Below are positions 31,823 through 41,330 of a DNA stretch of 64,000 nt, in pieces; position 1 is the first letter of the stretch, and the number at the start of each line of letters is the position of its first letter. The position numbers and the translations under genes were made by a program. The notes beneath the pieces are model-generated. The model was not told where the DNA came from. It saw nothing but the letters and a program-made list of their open reading frames with translations, and did not search any database. Source of the DNA: WHSO01 sp963732875 (GTDB taxonomy: Bacteria; Pseudomonadota; Alphaproteobacteria; SMXQ01); NCBI GenBank assembly GCA_963732875.1, contig CAVTBD010000002.1, positions 186,001 to 250,000 on the forward strand. The letters are read 5' to 3'.

Positions 31823-32650
31823 ATGACGACCGCCGTCAAGCCAGCGCAGAGGGGCCGCCCCGCCGGGCCGGGCGCCTCCGTGCCCGTGACGGTGCTGGTC
31901 GAAGGCGCGACCCGCGCGCGCAAGGAATGGCGTCTCGCCCAGGAGGTGCCGGTCAATCTCGCCTACAACGGCCGTCCCCATGTCGTGATGATGGCGACCC
32001 CCGAGGATCTCGAGGATTTCGCCCGCGGTTTTTCCCTGTCCGAGGGCGTGCTGGCGTCTCCCGGCATGATCCGCGGGATCGCGGTGACGCCGGTCGAGGG
32101 CGGCATCATGGTCGACGTCGCCACCGGAAGCCGTGCCGAGGTGGCGCGCGAACGCCAGGCACGTTCGATCGAGGGCCGCTCCGGCTGCGGGCTGTGCGGC
32201 ATGCAGCGGCTCGACCAGGTGGTGCGCAACGTGCGACCGGTCCGGGCGGGCTTCACGGTCGAGGCCGAGGCCGTGGCGCGCGCCTTCGCCGAGCTGCCCG
32301 GGCGCCAGGTGATGAACCGCCTCAATCATTCGGTCCATGCCGCGGCCTGGGCCGATCCGTCCGGCGCGATCCTGCTGATCCGCGAGGACGTCGGTCGCCA
32401 CAACGCCCTCGACAAGCTGATCGGCGCGATGGTCGCCGCCGGCCTCGATCCTACCGCCGGGTTCTGCGTCATGACCTCGCGCTGCTCGTTCGAGCTGGTG
32501 CAGAAATCCGCCGCCGTCGGCATCCCGTGCCTCGCCACCGTCTCGGCGCCGACCTCGCTCGCCCTCGATCTCGCCGAGCGGGCGGGGATGACGCTCGCCT
32601 CGCTATCGCCCGACGGCGTGGTTCTGTTCGAAACCTCACCCGTGACCTGA
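31823..32650 (+). CDS. fdhD: formate dehydrogenase sulfurtransferase FdhD
   Basis: A 275-residue protein that transfers sulfur to the molybdenum cofactor of FdsA. The functional cysteine pair is in SGCGLCGMQ, with later blocks IREDVGRHNALDKLIG and MTSRCSFELVQKSA. The start lies 4 bases after the fdsA stop. Confidence 0.95.
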   Translation: MTTAVKPAQRGRPAGPGASVPVTVLVEGATRARKEWRLAQEVPVNLAYNGRPHVVMMATPEDLEDFARGFSLSEGVLASPGMIRGIAVTPVEGGIMVDVATGSRAEVARERQARSIEGRSGCGLCGMQRLDQVVRNVRPVRAGFTVEAEAVARAFAELPGRQVMNRLNHSVHAAAWADPSGAILLIREDVGRHNALDKLIGAMVAAGLDPTAGFCVMTSRCSFELVQKSAAVGIPCLATVSAPTSLALDLAERAGMTLASLSPDGVVLFETSPVT

Positions 32651-32657
32651 CCGTTCC

Positions 32658-32873
32658 ATGGCCGTTTCCGATATTGTCCGCATGGCGAACCAGATCTCCG
32701 ACTTCTTCGCCGCCTATCCCCATGACACGGCGGTCAAGGAGACCGCCAACCATATCCGCAGCTTCTGGGACCCGCGCATGCGCCGCCAGCTGTCGGGGCA
32801 CGTCGCCGCGGGCGGCAAGGGGCTCAAGCCGATCGCGCTGGAAGCGGCGCGCGCCCTGCTCGAAAACGCCTGA
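32658..32873 (+). CDS. fdsD: formate dehydrogenase delta subunit
   Basis: A 71-residue small subunit with the typical start (VRMANQISDFFAAYP) and FWDPRMRRQL block. It is needed for assembly of the Fds complex and closes the operon, 7 bases after fdhD. Confidence 0.93.
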   Translation: MAVSDIVRMANQISDFFAAYPHDTAVKETANHIRSFWDPRMRRQLSGHVAAGGKGLKPIALEAARALLENA

Positions 32874-33021
32874 TCCGGGATTAACGGTCCGGCCCGGCGG
32901 CACCGGCGGTGGCCCCCGGGAATGAGTGTTTTTTTGCGTAGCGCGCGTGTGGACGGGGGCGGGGGCTAGAGTGTATAAGCCCGCAGGCGCGGAAACGCTG
33001 AGTGTGAAGGTGAAAGAGGGT

Positions 33022-33996
33022 ATGTCCGATCTCGAGCTCAAGGTCACGGCGGTCAAGGATCTGACCTCCAATATCAAGATGTTCGAACTGGTCCCGACGA
33101 CGGGCGGTGATCTGCCGCCGTTCGAGGCCGGCGCGCACATCGACATCCAGATGGGGAACGGGCTGACGCGGTCCTATTCGCTCGCCAACGATCCCAGGGA
33201 ACACAATCGCTACATCACCGCCATCCTCAAGGAAGTGGCGGGCCAGGGCGGCTCGCGCTGGATGCACGAGAGCGTCAAGGTCGGCGACGTGCTGAAGTCC
33301 ACGCCGCCCCTGCAGAACTTCCCGCTGGCGGCGGACGCCAGGAAGTCGATCCTGCTCGGCGGCGGCATCGGCATCACGCCGCTCCTGGCGATGGGCCACG
33401 TGCTCAAGGCGAAGGGTGCACCGGTGCACCTGCATTACTGCACGCGCTCGGCCGAGGAGACCGCGTTCCGCGAGGAGGTCAAGGCGCTGTTCGGCGACGA
33501 CGTGACCTTCTATCACGACGGCGGCGATCCCTCGAAGGGCATCAAGCTGAAGGAAGTGTTCGCCGACTACGAGGAAGGCACGCACCTCTACGTGTGCGGT
33601 CCGGGCGGCCTGCTGCGTGCGGTGCGCGATGCGACGGCCCATTGGCCGGAACAGGCCGTGCATTTCGAGCTGTTCTCCTCGGCCCGTACCGAGGAGCAGC
33701 AGGCCGAGATCGCGGCGCGTCCCGCCGGATCGTTCGAGGTCGAGCTGGCCCAGTCGGGCGTGACGCTGACGATCCCGGAAGACCGCACCATCCTCGACGT
33801 GCTGATCGAGGAAGGCTTCGGCGTTCCCTACGCCTGCGAAGAGGGCTGGTGCGGCGCCTGCTGCATCCCGATGCTGGGCGGCAAGGCCGACCACCGTGAC
33901 GAGGTCCTGTCGGACGCCGAGAAGGCAGCCAACAGCAAGATCCAGGTGTGCGTGTCGCGTGCCATGCCGGGCGAGAAGCTGATCCTCGATCTCTAA
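33022..33996 (+). CDS. phthalate-dioxygenase-reductase-family oxidoreductase
   Basis: A 324-residue flavoprotein of the PDR/VanB type. Order: flavin domain with RSYSLAND, NAD domain with LGGGIGITPLLAM and YVCGPGGL, and a C-terminal [2Fe-2S] domain with C-x4-C-x2-C (CEEGWCGAC) and a last Cys in VCVSRA. It carries electrons from NADH to an oxygenase. No Rieske oxygenase is in the window, so BoxB (whose BoxA is missing), the HDO pair or a distant oxygenase may be served. The start is uncertain: GTG codons at 33004 and 33010 are in frame; ATG 33022 has AAGG at a fair distance. Confidence 0.85.
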   Translation: MSDLELKVTAVKDLTSNIKMFELVPTTGGDLPPFEAGAHIDIQMGNGLTRSYSLANDPREHNRYITAILKEVAGQGGSRWMHESVKVGDVLKSTPPLQNFPLAADARKSILLGGGIGITPLLAMGHVLKAKGAPVHLHYCTRSAEETAFREEVKALFGDDVTFYHDGGDPSKGIKLKEVFADYEEGTHLYVCGPGGLLRAVRDATAHWPEQAVHFELFSSARTEEQQAEIAARPAGSFEVELAQSGVTLTIPEDRTILDVLIEEGFGVPYACEEGWCGACCIPMLGGKADHRDEVLSDAEKAANSKIQVCVSRAMPGEKLILDL

Positions 33997-34017
33997 GGCA
34001 GGCCCGGACCGTTTTGC

Positions 34018-34048
34018 AAAGGCGCGCTCTTCCGGGAGTGCGCCTTTT
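34018..34048 (+). terminator. rho-independent terminator after the PDR-like reductase
   Basis: A 12-bp stem with one G-T pair (AAAGGCGCGCTC with GAGTGCGCCTTT), a short loop and TTTT. It lies just before the converging end of the LysR gene. Confidence 0.75.
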
Positions 34049-34072
34049 GCATGTCCACGTGTATGTCTATGG

Positions 34073-35002
34073 TCAGGATTCGGCGGGGCGCCACGCCCAG
34101 GCGCCGCTGTCGAGGTTCTCCAGCACCACGTTCCGCATCAGCTCGCGCACCGCGACGGTCGCCTTCGAGGCGGGACGCTTGGCCGAATGGACCAGGTACA
34201 TGTTGCGCGCGAGCGCCGGCTTCTCGAACCGGCGCGCGCTGAGGCGGCCCTCGTCGACCTCGCGCCTGACCGAGCCGAGCGGCAGGATGACGTAGCCGAC
34301 GCCCTTGATCACCATTTCCTTCATCGCCGTCACCGAGTCGATCTCGAGCACAACGTTCAGATCGAAGCCGCGGGCATGGGCCGCTTCCTCGACCAGGGTG
34401 CGCAGGCCCGACGACACGCTCGGCAGGATCATGGGCAGATCGGCGATCTCGGGCAGGGTCACGGTGGGCGGCTTGTGCTTGATGTCGCGGCCAGGACCGA
34501 TCAGGCACAGGTCCTCGGTCACCAGCGGCTCGCACACCAGGCCCTGGACCGCCGACGGGTTGTAGGAGAAGGCGACGTCGATACGGTCGTTCTCGACCCA
34601 TTCCATCAGGTCCTCGCTCATGGCATCGACGATGGCGAGGGAGACGTTGGGATATTCGCGCCGGCAGCGCTCCACCAGTTGAGTTGCGAGGATCAGGTTG
34701 AGGGTGGGCGTGAGGCCGACGGCGATTTTGCCGCGCGGCGGGCCGGCGAGGTCCGCGACCGACAGTCGGGCGCGCTCCAACTGGCGCAGGATGATCAGGG
34801 CATGCTCGCGCAGCAGCAGGCCGGCCTCGGTCGGGATCACGCCGCGCGAATGTCGGTTGAGCAGCTTGACGCCCAGCTCCTCCTCCAGCTTGCGCACCTG
34901 CAGGCCGAGCGCGGGCTGGGCCACGTGCAGGTAGGCCGCGGCCTTGGAGAAGCTGCGCAATTCGACGATACGCAGGAAGTAGCGAAGCTGGCGGATAGTC
35001 AT
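34073..35002 (-). CDS. LysR-family transcription regulator
   Basis: A 309-residue LTTR with an N-terminal helix-turn-helix (MTIRQLRYFLRIVELRSFSKAA split at the turn, VAQPALGLQVRKLEEELG) and a two-lobed effector domain (GKIAVGLTPTLNL; PMILPSVSSGLR). It is divergent from the first ornithine-cyclodeaminase-like gene and its transporter operon, which it most likely controls. The start at MTIRQL follows family homology; the ribosome site is weak. Confidence 0.92.
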   Translation of the reverse strand: MTIRQLRYFLRIVELRSFSKAAAYLHVAQPALGLQVRKLEEELGVKLLNRHSRGVIPTEAGLLLREHALIILRQLERARLSVADLAGPPRGKIAVGLTPTLNLILATQLVERCRREYPNVSLAIVDAMSEDLMEWVENDRIDVAFSYNPSAVQGLVCEPLVTEDLCLIGPGRDIKHKPPTVTLPEIADLPMILPSVSSGLRTLVEEAAHARGFDLNVVLEIDSVTAMKEMVIKGVGYVILPLGSVRREVDEGRLSARRFEKPALARNMYLVHSAKRPASKATVAVRELMRNVVLENLDSGAWAWRPAES

Positions 35003-35026
35003 TTTCAGCCATAACTCTAGCCCCGC

Positions 35027-35045
35027 TATAACAAATTTGTCTATA
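35027..35045. promoter_or_regulatory. candidate LysR binding dyad
   Basis: TATAACAAATTTGTCTATA is a near-perfect dyad (ACAAATTTGT core) with the T-N11-A spacing common to LysR sites. It lies 25 bases before the lysR start codon in the divergent region with the cyclodeaminase-like gene. Confidence 0.5.
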
Positions 35046-35162
35046 TCGTTCGTGCGGCGCCCCATGTTTGTGTTGGCGGCCGTCACCTGTACGCTTACGG
35101 TTTGCGACCGAAAAACAGTTGTTCATGCCTGCCATTGGCGGGCCAGGGGAGGTGTCGTCATT

Positions 35163-36267
35163 ATGCTCATCATCAACAACGAGCAGGTCAGCCAGCTTCT
35201 CACCATGGAAGACTGCATGCGGGTGCAGGAGGAGCTCGTTCCGCGCCCAGGAGACCAGCGGCGCGGTGCATCGCCCGCGCATCGATCTCTATGCCCCGTG
35301 CGACCGCGACGACGCCTATTACCGTTGGGGCACCATGGAGGGCTGGTACGACGGCATCTTCGCGACCCGCATGAAGTCCGACATCGTGTCCTGGCCGCAG
35401 CACGGCAATTCCGGCTGGACCGAGGAGAAGTACTGCATCGAGCCCGGGACCTTCTGTGGCCTGATCATGCTGTTCTCGTCGCAGAACGGCGCGCCGCTGG
35501 CCATGATCAACGACGGCGTCCTCCAGCACATGCGTGTCGGCGGCGGCGCGGGAATCGGCGCCAAGCTGCTCGCGCGCAAGAACGCGAAGGTGATCGGCAT
35601 GCTGGGGTCGGGCGGCATGGCACGCACCTATCTCGCGGCCTATCTGGTGGCGCGGCCGGGCATCGAGAAGGTCAAGATATTCAGCCCGACCAAGGCCAAC
35701 CGCGAGGCGTTCGCGAAGGAGATGAGTGAGCTGCACGGCATCGAGGTGGTGCCGGTCGATTCCGCGCGCGAGGCCGTGCTGGGCGTGGATATCCTGTCCA
35801 CCAACACCGATTCCATGGCGCCGACCTTCGATGCCGACTGGCTCGAGCCCGGCATGCACGTGTGCATGCTCGGTCCGTGCGAGATCAGCAACGAGGCGGA
35901 GGCGCGCTTCGACGTGAAGGTCCGTCAGGGCGTGGGCGGGCTCAAGCTGCCCGAGACCGACCGCATCAAGATGGAAGTGGGCATGAGCCCGCTCGCCTAT
36001 GTTGGCGGCACGCCGGAGGAGATGAAGCGCCTGCCGCCCAGGAACCCGGGCAAGGGCTTCGGCGGCGACTATCCCGATTACTGCGACGTGGTGTTCGGAC
36101 GCGCCAAGGGGCGCACGTCGGACGACCAGATTTCCTTCTATCACAACATGGGCAATCAGGGGCTGCAGTTCGCCTCGGTTGCCGGGCTGGTCTACAAGCT
36201 CGCCCTTGAAAAGGGCCTCGGCAACGCGCTGCCGCGGGAATGGTTCGTGCAGGATATCCGGGACTGA
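35163..36267 (+). CDS. ornithine cyclodeaminase/mu-crystallin family protein 1 (frameshifted)
   Basis: About 367 residues after removing one extra base near 35238 (RVQEEL/FRAQETSG). It has the NAD(P) loop GMLGSGGMARTYLAAYL and the preceding GAPLAMINDGVLQHMRVGGG block. Family members reduce imines or ketimines, cyclise amino acids or act as alanine or opine dehydrogenases; the substrate is unknown. GGGGAGGTG precedes the ATG. It diverges from lysR and is followed by a TTT binding protein, TctA, TctB and an aldehyde dehydrogenase. It is the most distant of the four such proteins here. Confidence 0.8.
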
Positions 36268-36501
36268 GCCCCCAGCGAGGCGACAGGGGGACGGCGGTTG
36301 CTTTCACCCGGAGGTTAGGGGAAAATCGCGCAGTTTCAATATCAACGGGCGGGCACCGGCGATCGTCGGGGGTCCGTTCAGTCAAAGGGCCGGGCAACGC
36401 ATCCGGCCTTCAACGGGGATCACCGGACGGCGCTTCGAGGCTTCGCGACCGTCCGTCAGCAGTCAGCATAACTCAGTGACCGGATTGAAGGGAGACCTGT
36501 C

Positions 36502-37530
36502 ATGAAATGGCACCGCTTTACCATTGCCGCGGCCGTCGCGGTCATTGCCGCCTTCGCGCTGCAGCCTGCCCAGGCCGAGGACGCCGCTGCGTTCTACAAG
36601 GGCAAGGACCTGACCTTCCTCAACCCGGGCAGCGTCGGCGGCGGCTACGACACCTACATGCGGATGATGATCCCGCTGATCGAGAAGAAGATGGGCGTGA
36701 CGGTGGTGCCGGTGAACAACGGTGCCGGCGGCCATCTCGTCGTCGTGAACAAGACGTACAGCGCCAAGCCCGACGGGCTGACCATTCTGCTGACCGACGG
36801 CGTGGCGAGCCTCGCCGGCCAGCTCCTCGACGTCCCGGGCGGGCGCTACGATCTGCTCAAGATGAACTGGATCGCCCGCGTCAACGGCGAGAAGCGCCTG
36901 ATCCTGTTCACCAAGAAGTCGCCGTTCAAGACCCTGAAGGAAGCGATCGAGAGCAAGAAGCCGATCAAGTTCGGCACGGTCGGCAAGACCGACAGCGTCG
37001 GCATCGCGACGGCGCTCGCCGCTCATGCCCTCGGCCTCCATGCCGAGATCGTGATCGGCTACAAGGGCTCGCGCGAGTTCGTGCGTGCCGCCATCCAGGG
37101 CGAGGTCGACGCGATCGCGCTGTCGGAGAGCTCGTCCAAGCGGTTTTCGAAGGGCGGGCGCCTGATCCCGCAGGTGACGCTGGCGCGTGAGCGTTCGGAC
37201 TTGTTCCCGAACACGCCGACCGTGTTCGAGGCCTTCAAGCTGAGCAAGGATCAGGCCTGGTGGCTCGACTTCAACTCCGCGTTTGCCGAGGTCGACCGGT
37301 CCATCGTCACGACGCCGGGCGTTCCGGCGGACCGCGTCGCATACCTGCGCAAGGTGTTCGACGAAATTCTGAACGACAAGAAGTTCGTCGCGGAGATGAA
37401 CAAGAAGCGTCGGCCGATCGGCTACGCATCGGGCGACGTGGTCGCGAAGAACGTGAAGACGGTGCTCGGTTCGCTGACGGGCGAGAAGAAGAAGGAGGTC
37501 GCCCACGTGATCCTGGAGCAGTACTACTAG
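36502..37530 (+). CDS. TTT solute-binding protein 1, TctC family
   Basis: A 342-residue periplasmic binding protein with a Sec signal peptide ending PAQA-ED. It has SVGGGYDTYMRMM and the PGAGG-like loop NNGAGGHLVVVNK. It ends at EVAHVILEQYY and lacks the extra C-terminal domain of the other complete binding proteins. GAAGGGAGACC precedes the ATG. It stands directly before tctA and tctB and is the most regular TTT set of the window. About 230 bases without a gene lie in front of it. Confidence 0.92.
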   Translation: MKWHRFTIAAAVAVIAAFALQPAQAEDAAAFYKGKDLTFLNPGSVGGGYDTYMRMMIPLIEKKMGVTVVPVNNGAGGHLVVVNKTYSAKPDGLTILLTDGVASLAGQLLDVPGGRYDLLKMNWIARVNGEKRLILFTKKSPFKTLKEAIESKKPIKFGTVGKTDSVGIATALAAHALGLHAEIVIGYKGSREFVRAAIQGEVDAIALSESSSKRFSKGGRLIPQVTLARERSDLFPNTPTVFEAFKLSKDQAWWLDFNSAFAEVDRSIVTTPGVPADRVAYLRKVFDEILNDKKFVAEMNKKRRPIGYASGDVVAKNVKTVLGSLTGEKKKEVAHVILEQYY

Positions 37531-37639
37531 TAGACAGAACTACCAAAAACGGCTGGGGGCGGTTGCCGCGACGGGCGGCCGCCACCAGGCTCCACAAGAA
37601 TATTCAAAGGCGGACGGCTGCGGCCGCGGCTGATTTCCC

Positions 37640-39134
37640 ATGACATATTTTCAACTTCTGGCCGACGGCTTTCTCCGGATCATGCATCCGGACATTCTGC
37701 TGATCATGCTGGGTGCGATCCCGTTCGGAACTCGTGTTCGGACTTGTACCGGGCCTCTCCGGCCTGACCGCGCTCGCGATCCTGCTGCCCTTCATCTACG
37801 GCATGGCGCCGCTGCCGGGGCTTGCGCTCCTGTTGTCGGCCCACGCGGTGATCTACACCGGCGGTTCGGTCTCGGCGATCATCCTTGGCATCCCGGGCTC
37901 GCCGCCCAACGCGGCGACCGTGCTCGATGGTTTCCCAATGGCCAAGAAAGGGCGCGGCGGCGAAGCGATGGGCGCGGCATTGATGTCGTCGGGCCTGGGT
38001 GGCCTGTTCGGCGTCCTGGTGCTGGTGGCGATCCTCCCGGTGCTGGAGCCGATCGTGCTCCTGTTCGCCTCGCCTGAGACGTTCTTCCTGGCCCTCATGG
38101 GCATCACCTTCATCGCCGTGGTGGGCGAGGGGCCGAAGCAGAAGGGCCTGATCGCGGGTGCGCTCGGCATCTTCCTCGCGCTGTTCGGCTACCAGTCGAT
38201 CACCGGCATCCCCCGCTTCTGGTTCGGCTCGGACTACCTGCTCGACGGGTTCCGCATCATCCCGCTCGCGCTCGGCGTGTTCGCGGTCCCGGAGTTGATC
38301 GCGCTCTCTTCCAAAGGAAAAGCGGTTGCCCATGATGCGGAGGAAAACGAGATCACCTTCTCCCAGGTATGGGACGGCTGCATGTCGGTGTTCCGCAACC
38401 CGTGGCTGTTCGTCAAGAGCTCGGCCATCGGTGCGATCGTCGGCATCATACCGGGCGTGGGCGGAGAAACGTCGCCGTTCGTCGCCTACGCGGCGGCCAA
38501 GCAGGCCTCCAGGAATCCGGAGACCTTTGGCACCGGCAACATCGAGGGCGTCATTGCCCCGGAAAGCTCCAACAACGCCAAGGAGGGTGGCGCGCTGGTG
38601 CCGACTCTCGCTTTTGGCATCCCGGGCTCGACCGGCATGGCGCTGCTGCTCGGTGGCTTTCTGATCCTGGGGCTAGAGCCGGGACCGGAGTTTCTGAAGA
38701 ACCACATGGATCTCGGCGTCGGGCTCGCCATGGTGCTGGCGATCGCCAACGTGGTCGCGGCGGCCGTTATGATCGTGCTGGCCCGCTACATCGCCAAGAT
38801 CACCTTCCTCAAGGGCCATATCCTGGCGCCGCTCCTGCTCGTGATCATCGTTCTCGGCACTTACGCCAGCAAGGACGAGCCGATGGACGTGGTCTACATC
38901 TTCGTGTTCGGGGCGCTCGGCTACGTCCTCAAGGAGCTCAACTACTCCCGCGCGGCGCTGATCCTCGGCTTCGTGCTGACGGGCGCGCTCGAATCGTCGC
39001 TGCATATCTCTTTGCGCTCCTACGGCCTTGCGTTCGTGCTGCGGCCGATCTCCATGATCATCCTGGGGCTGCTACTGCTCGGCATCTTCTGGCCCTATGT
39101 TCGCAAGCTGATGCAGCGGGGCAAGGCGACATGA
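37640..39134 (+). CDS. tctA: TctA large membrane subunit 1 (frameshifted)
   Basis: About 497 residues with roughly a dozen membrane helices. An extra A near 37729 (LGAIPFG/LVFGLVPGLSGLTAL) splits the frame early; both sides match TctA. Family blocks are LGIPGSPPNAATVLDGFPMAKKG (read in two parts) and the loop APESSNNAKEGGALVPT. The ATG at 37640 has a weak ribosome site. It ends in an ATGA overlap with tctB. It forms the transport channel for the carboxylate caught by the binding protein before it. Confidence 0.87.
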
Positions 39135-39583
39135 AAAAGCTGGAAACCTTTTTCCCCGCCATCATCATCGTCTTCGTGCTGTTCGTGCTGGGGGCGGGAA
39201 TCTTCCATTACAAGTATCCGATCGCGGTGATGCGGTTCCCGTATCTCGTCGGCGGCTTCCTTCTGGCCATGGCGGGATGGCACCTGTGGCGCACGCTCAC
39301 GGGGCGTCGTCTCGACGACGAGGGCGATCTCGAGAACCCCACGACCGAGAGCATCGGCGAGTTCACGCGCACGGCCCTGTGGCTGCTCGCCATTCTCCCG
39401 GCGATCTGGCTGCTGGGTTACCTGATCGGCATACCGGTCTATCTCATGGCCTATTTCCGGGCGCATGGTCAGAGCTGGGGGCTGTCGTTCATTCTTTCCG
39501 CGGCGGCGCTCGCCGTAACCTATTTCATATTCATGAAAATCCTCGGCGTTCACCTTCCGATCACCCCGATCGGATTCGACTGA
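39131..39583 (+). CDS. tctB: TctB small membrane subunit 1
   Basis: 150 residues with four predicted membrane helices (ETFFPAIIIVFVLFVLG, FPYLVGGFLLAMAGW, ALWLLAILPAIWLLGYLIG, SFILSAAALAVTYFIF). Its ATG overlaps the tctA stop. It completes the SBP1-TctA-TctB transporter. Confidence 0.9.
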   Translation: MKKLETFFPAIIIVFVLFVLGAGIFHYKYPIAVMRFPYLVGGFLLAMAGWHLWRTLTGRRLDDEGDLENPTTESIGEFTRTALWLLAILPAIWLLGYLIGIPVYLMAYFRAHGQSWGLSFILSAAALAVTYFIFMKILGVHLPITPIGFD

Positions 39584-39763
39584 CGGCGCTTTTCCAATGG
39601 GTTGAGGGGACTGCGCGGCACCAGGGGCGGTGCCGCTTGCCGTGTCGCGGAGTCGTGATTCGGGACTCGAAATCACCCTCGATTGAGGGGAAAATGCCGT
39701 CAATTCACGCGCCGCTCGCAACATGGCCCGCATGGCCGGGGCGCCTGCCGAGAGGGAGACACC

Positions 39764-41242
39764 GTGGCCAAAAATTCTTCCCTGAGCAATGAACTACCGC
39801 CGGTCCACGCCCGCATCCTGATCGACGGCGAATGGCTGGATCGTGCCGAGCGGCTCGAGGTGCGTAATCCCGCACGCCCTTCGGAACTGGTCGGCACCGC
39901 CGTGCGCGGCACGGTCGAGGACGTCAATGCGGCCGTCACCGCGGCAGTCGTCGCTCAGCCGGCCTGGGCGGCCAAGGGATACCGGGCGCGTGCCGCCGTC
40001 ATCGCCGAGGCGCTCAAGCGCCTCGAGGCGGATATCGAGCCGCGCGCCATGATCTACAGCCGTGAGAACGGCAAGACCCTGGCCGAGGCCAAGGGCGAGC
40101 TCATGAGCGTTTTCATGCGCCAGCGCCTGACCCTGGAGCTGGTCGAAGAGCTCGAGCAGGATCAGGTTCTGAGCGATGACAACGGACGCACCTTCATCTC
40201 GAAGCTGCCCTACGGGGTCGTGGTCTCGATCGTGCCCTGGAATGCGCCGGTGCCGCTCGGCTTCATGCAGATCATCCCGGCGCTGCTTGCCGGCAATGCC
40301 GTGATCGTCAAGCCGCCCGAGACCTGCCCGCTCGCGCTGACCCGTTGCGTCGAGCTGATCGCCGACCTGTTTCCCAAGGGCCTGATCGGGCTCGTTACGG
40401 GGCTGCCGGGCGAGATCGGCGACACCCTGACGGGCCACCCCGGCGTCGGCAAGGTGGCCTTCACCGGTTCGATTCCGTCGGCGCGCCACATCATGGCCAA
40501 CGCGGCGGAGACCATCAAAGGCATCACGCTGGAGCTCGGCGGCAACGATCCGGCAATCCTGCTGGACGACGTCGATCTTTCGGAAAAGACCATGGACCAG
40601 ATGGCTTCGGTCGTGTTCCGCATGTCGGGCCAGGTCTGCATGGCGATCAAGCGCGTCTATGTGCCGGCCAGGCTCAAGGACAAGTTCGTCGACGCCTTCG
40701 CCAAGGCGGCCGATAAGGTCGTGGTGGGCGAGGGCATGCGTCCCAAGGTCACCATGGGGCCGCTGCACCAGGAGAAGGGTCTCCTGCGGGCGCGGGGTCT
40801 GGTGGAGGACGCCGAGGGACGCGGCGCCAGCGTGCTGCGCCTCGGCAAGATCGACGACATGGAAACCTTCGAGCAGGGCTGGTTCATGCAGCCGACGCTG
40901 GTGAGCGACGTTCCTGCCGATGCGCCGCTGATGACCGAGGAGCAGTTCTGCCCGGCGCTACCGATTTCGTCCTACGACGATCTCGATGAAGCGATCGCAC
41001 GGGCAAACGACACCATCTACGGCCTCGGCGGATCGGTCTGGGGGAAAGACACGGATCGTGCGCTTTCGGTGGCGCGCCGCGTCCAGTCGGGTACCGTCTG
41101 GATCAACGCCCACGGCACCCATGCGATCAACCGCCGTGCGCCCTACGGCGGCATCAAGCAGTCCGGGATCGGCCGGCGCGCCGGTCTTCAGGGCATGTAT
41201 GAATATCTGCAGATTCAGACCATCACCAGCCTGGAAAACTGA
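39764..41242 (+). CDS. NAD(P)-dependent aldehyde dehydrogenase
   Basis: A 492-residue aldehyde dehydrogenase with catalytic Cys in MSGQVCMAIKR, Glu in ITLELGGNDP and the cofactor block FTGSIPSARHIM. The GTG start at 39764 has AGAGGGAGAC before it; the frame is open further upstream without homology. Between a TTT transporter and another binding protein, it probably oxidises an aldehyde made from the imported compound, perhaps by the ThDP enzyme at 49 kb. The substrate cannot be named. Confidence 0.88.
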   Translation: MAKNSSLSNELPPVHARILIDGEWLDRAERLEVRNPARPSELVGTAVRGTVEDVNAAVTAAVVAQPAWAAKGYRARAAVIAEALKRLEADIEPRAMIYSRENGKTLAEAKGELMSVFMRQRLTLELVEELEQDQVLSDDNGRTFISKLPYGVVVSIVPWNAPVPLGFMQIIPALLAGNAVIVKPPETCPLALTRCVELIADLFPKGLIGLVTGLPGEIGDTLTGHPGVGKVAFTGSIPSARHIMANAAETIKGITLELGGNDPAILLDDVDLSEKTMDQMASVVFRMSGQVCMAIKRVYVPARLKDKFVDAFAKAADKVVVGEGMRPKVTMGPLHQEKGLLRARGLVEDAEGRGASVLRLGKIDDMETFEQGWFMQPTLVSDVPADAPLMTEEQFCPALPISSYDDLDEAIARANDTIYGLGGSVWGKDTDRALSVARRVQSGTVWINAHGTHAINRRAPYGGIKQSGIGRRAGLQGMYEYLQIQTITSLEN

Positions 41243-41330
41243 ACCGCGTCCGAACCGGATTCGGCGCCAATACCAACGGACGGACAACGTCGGGAAACCG
41301 GGCCGTGCGGCCCATACACGGGAGAGCAAC

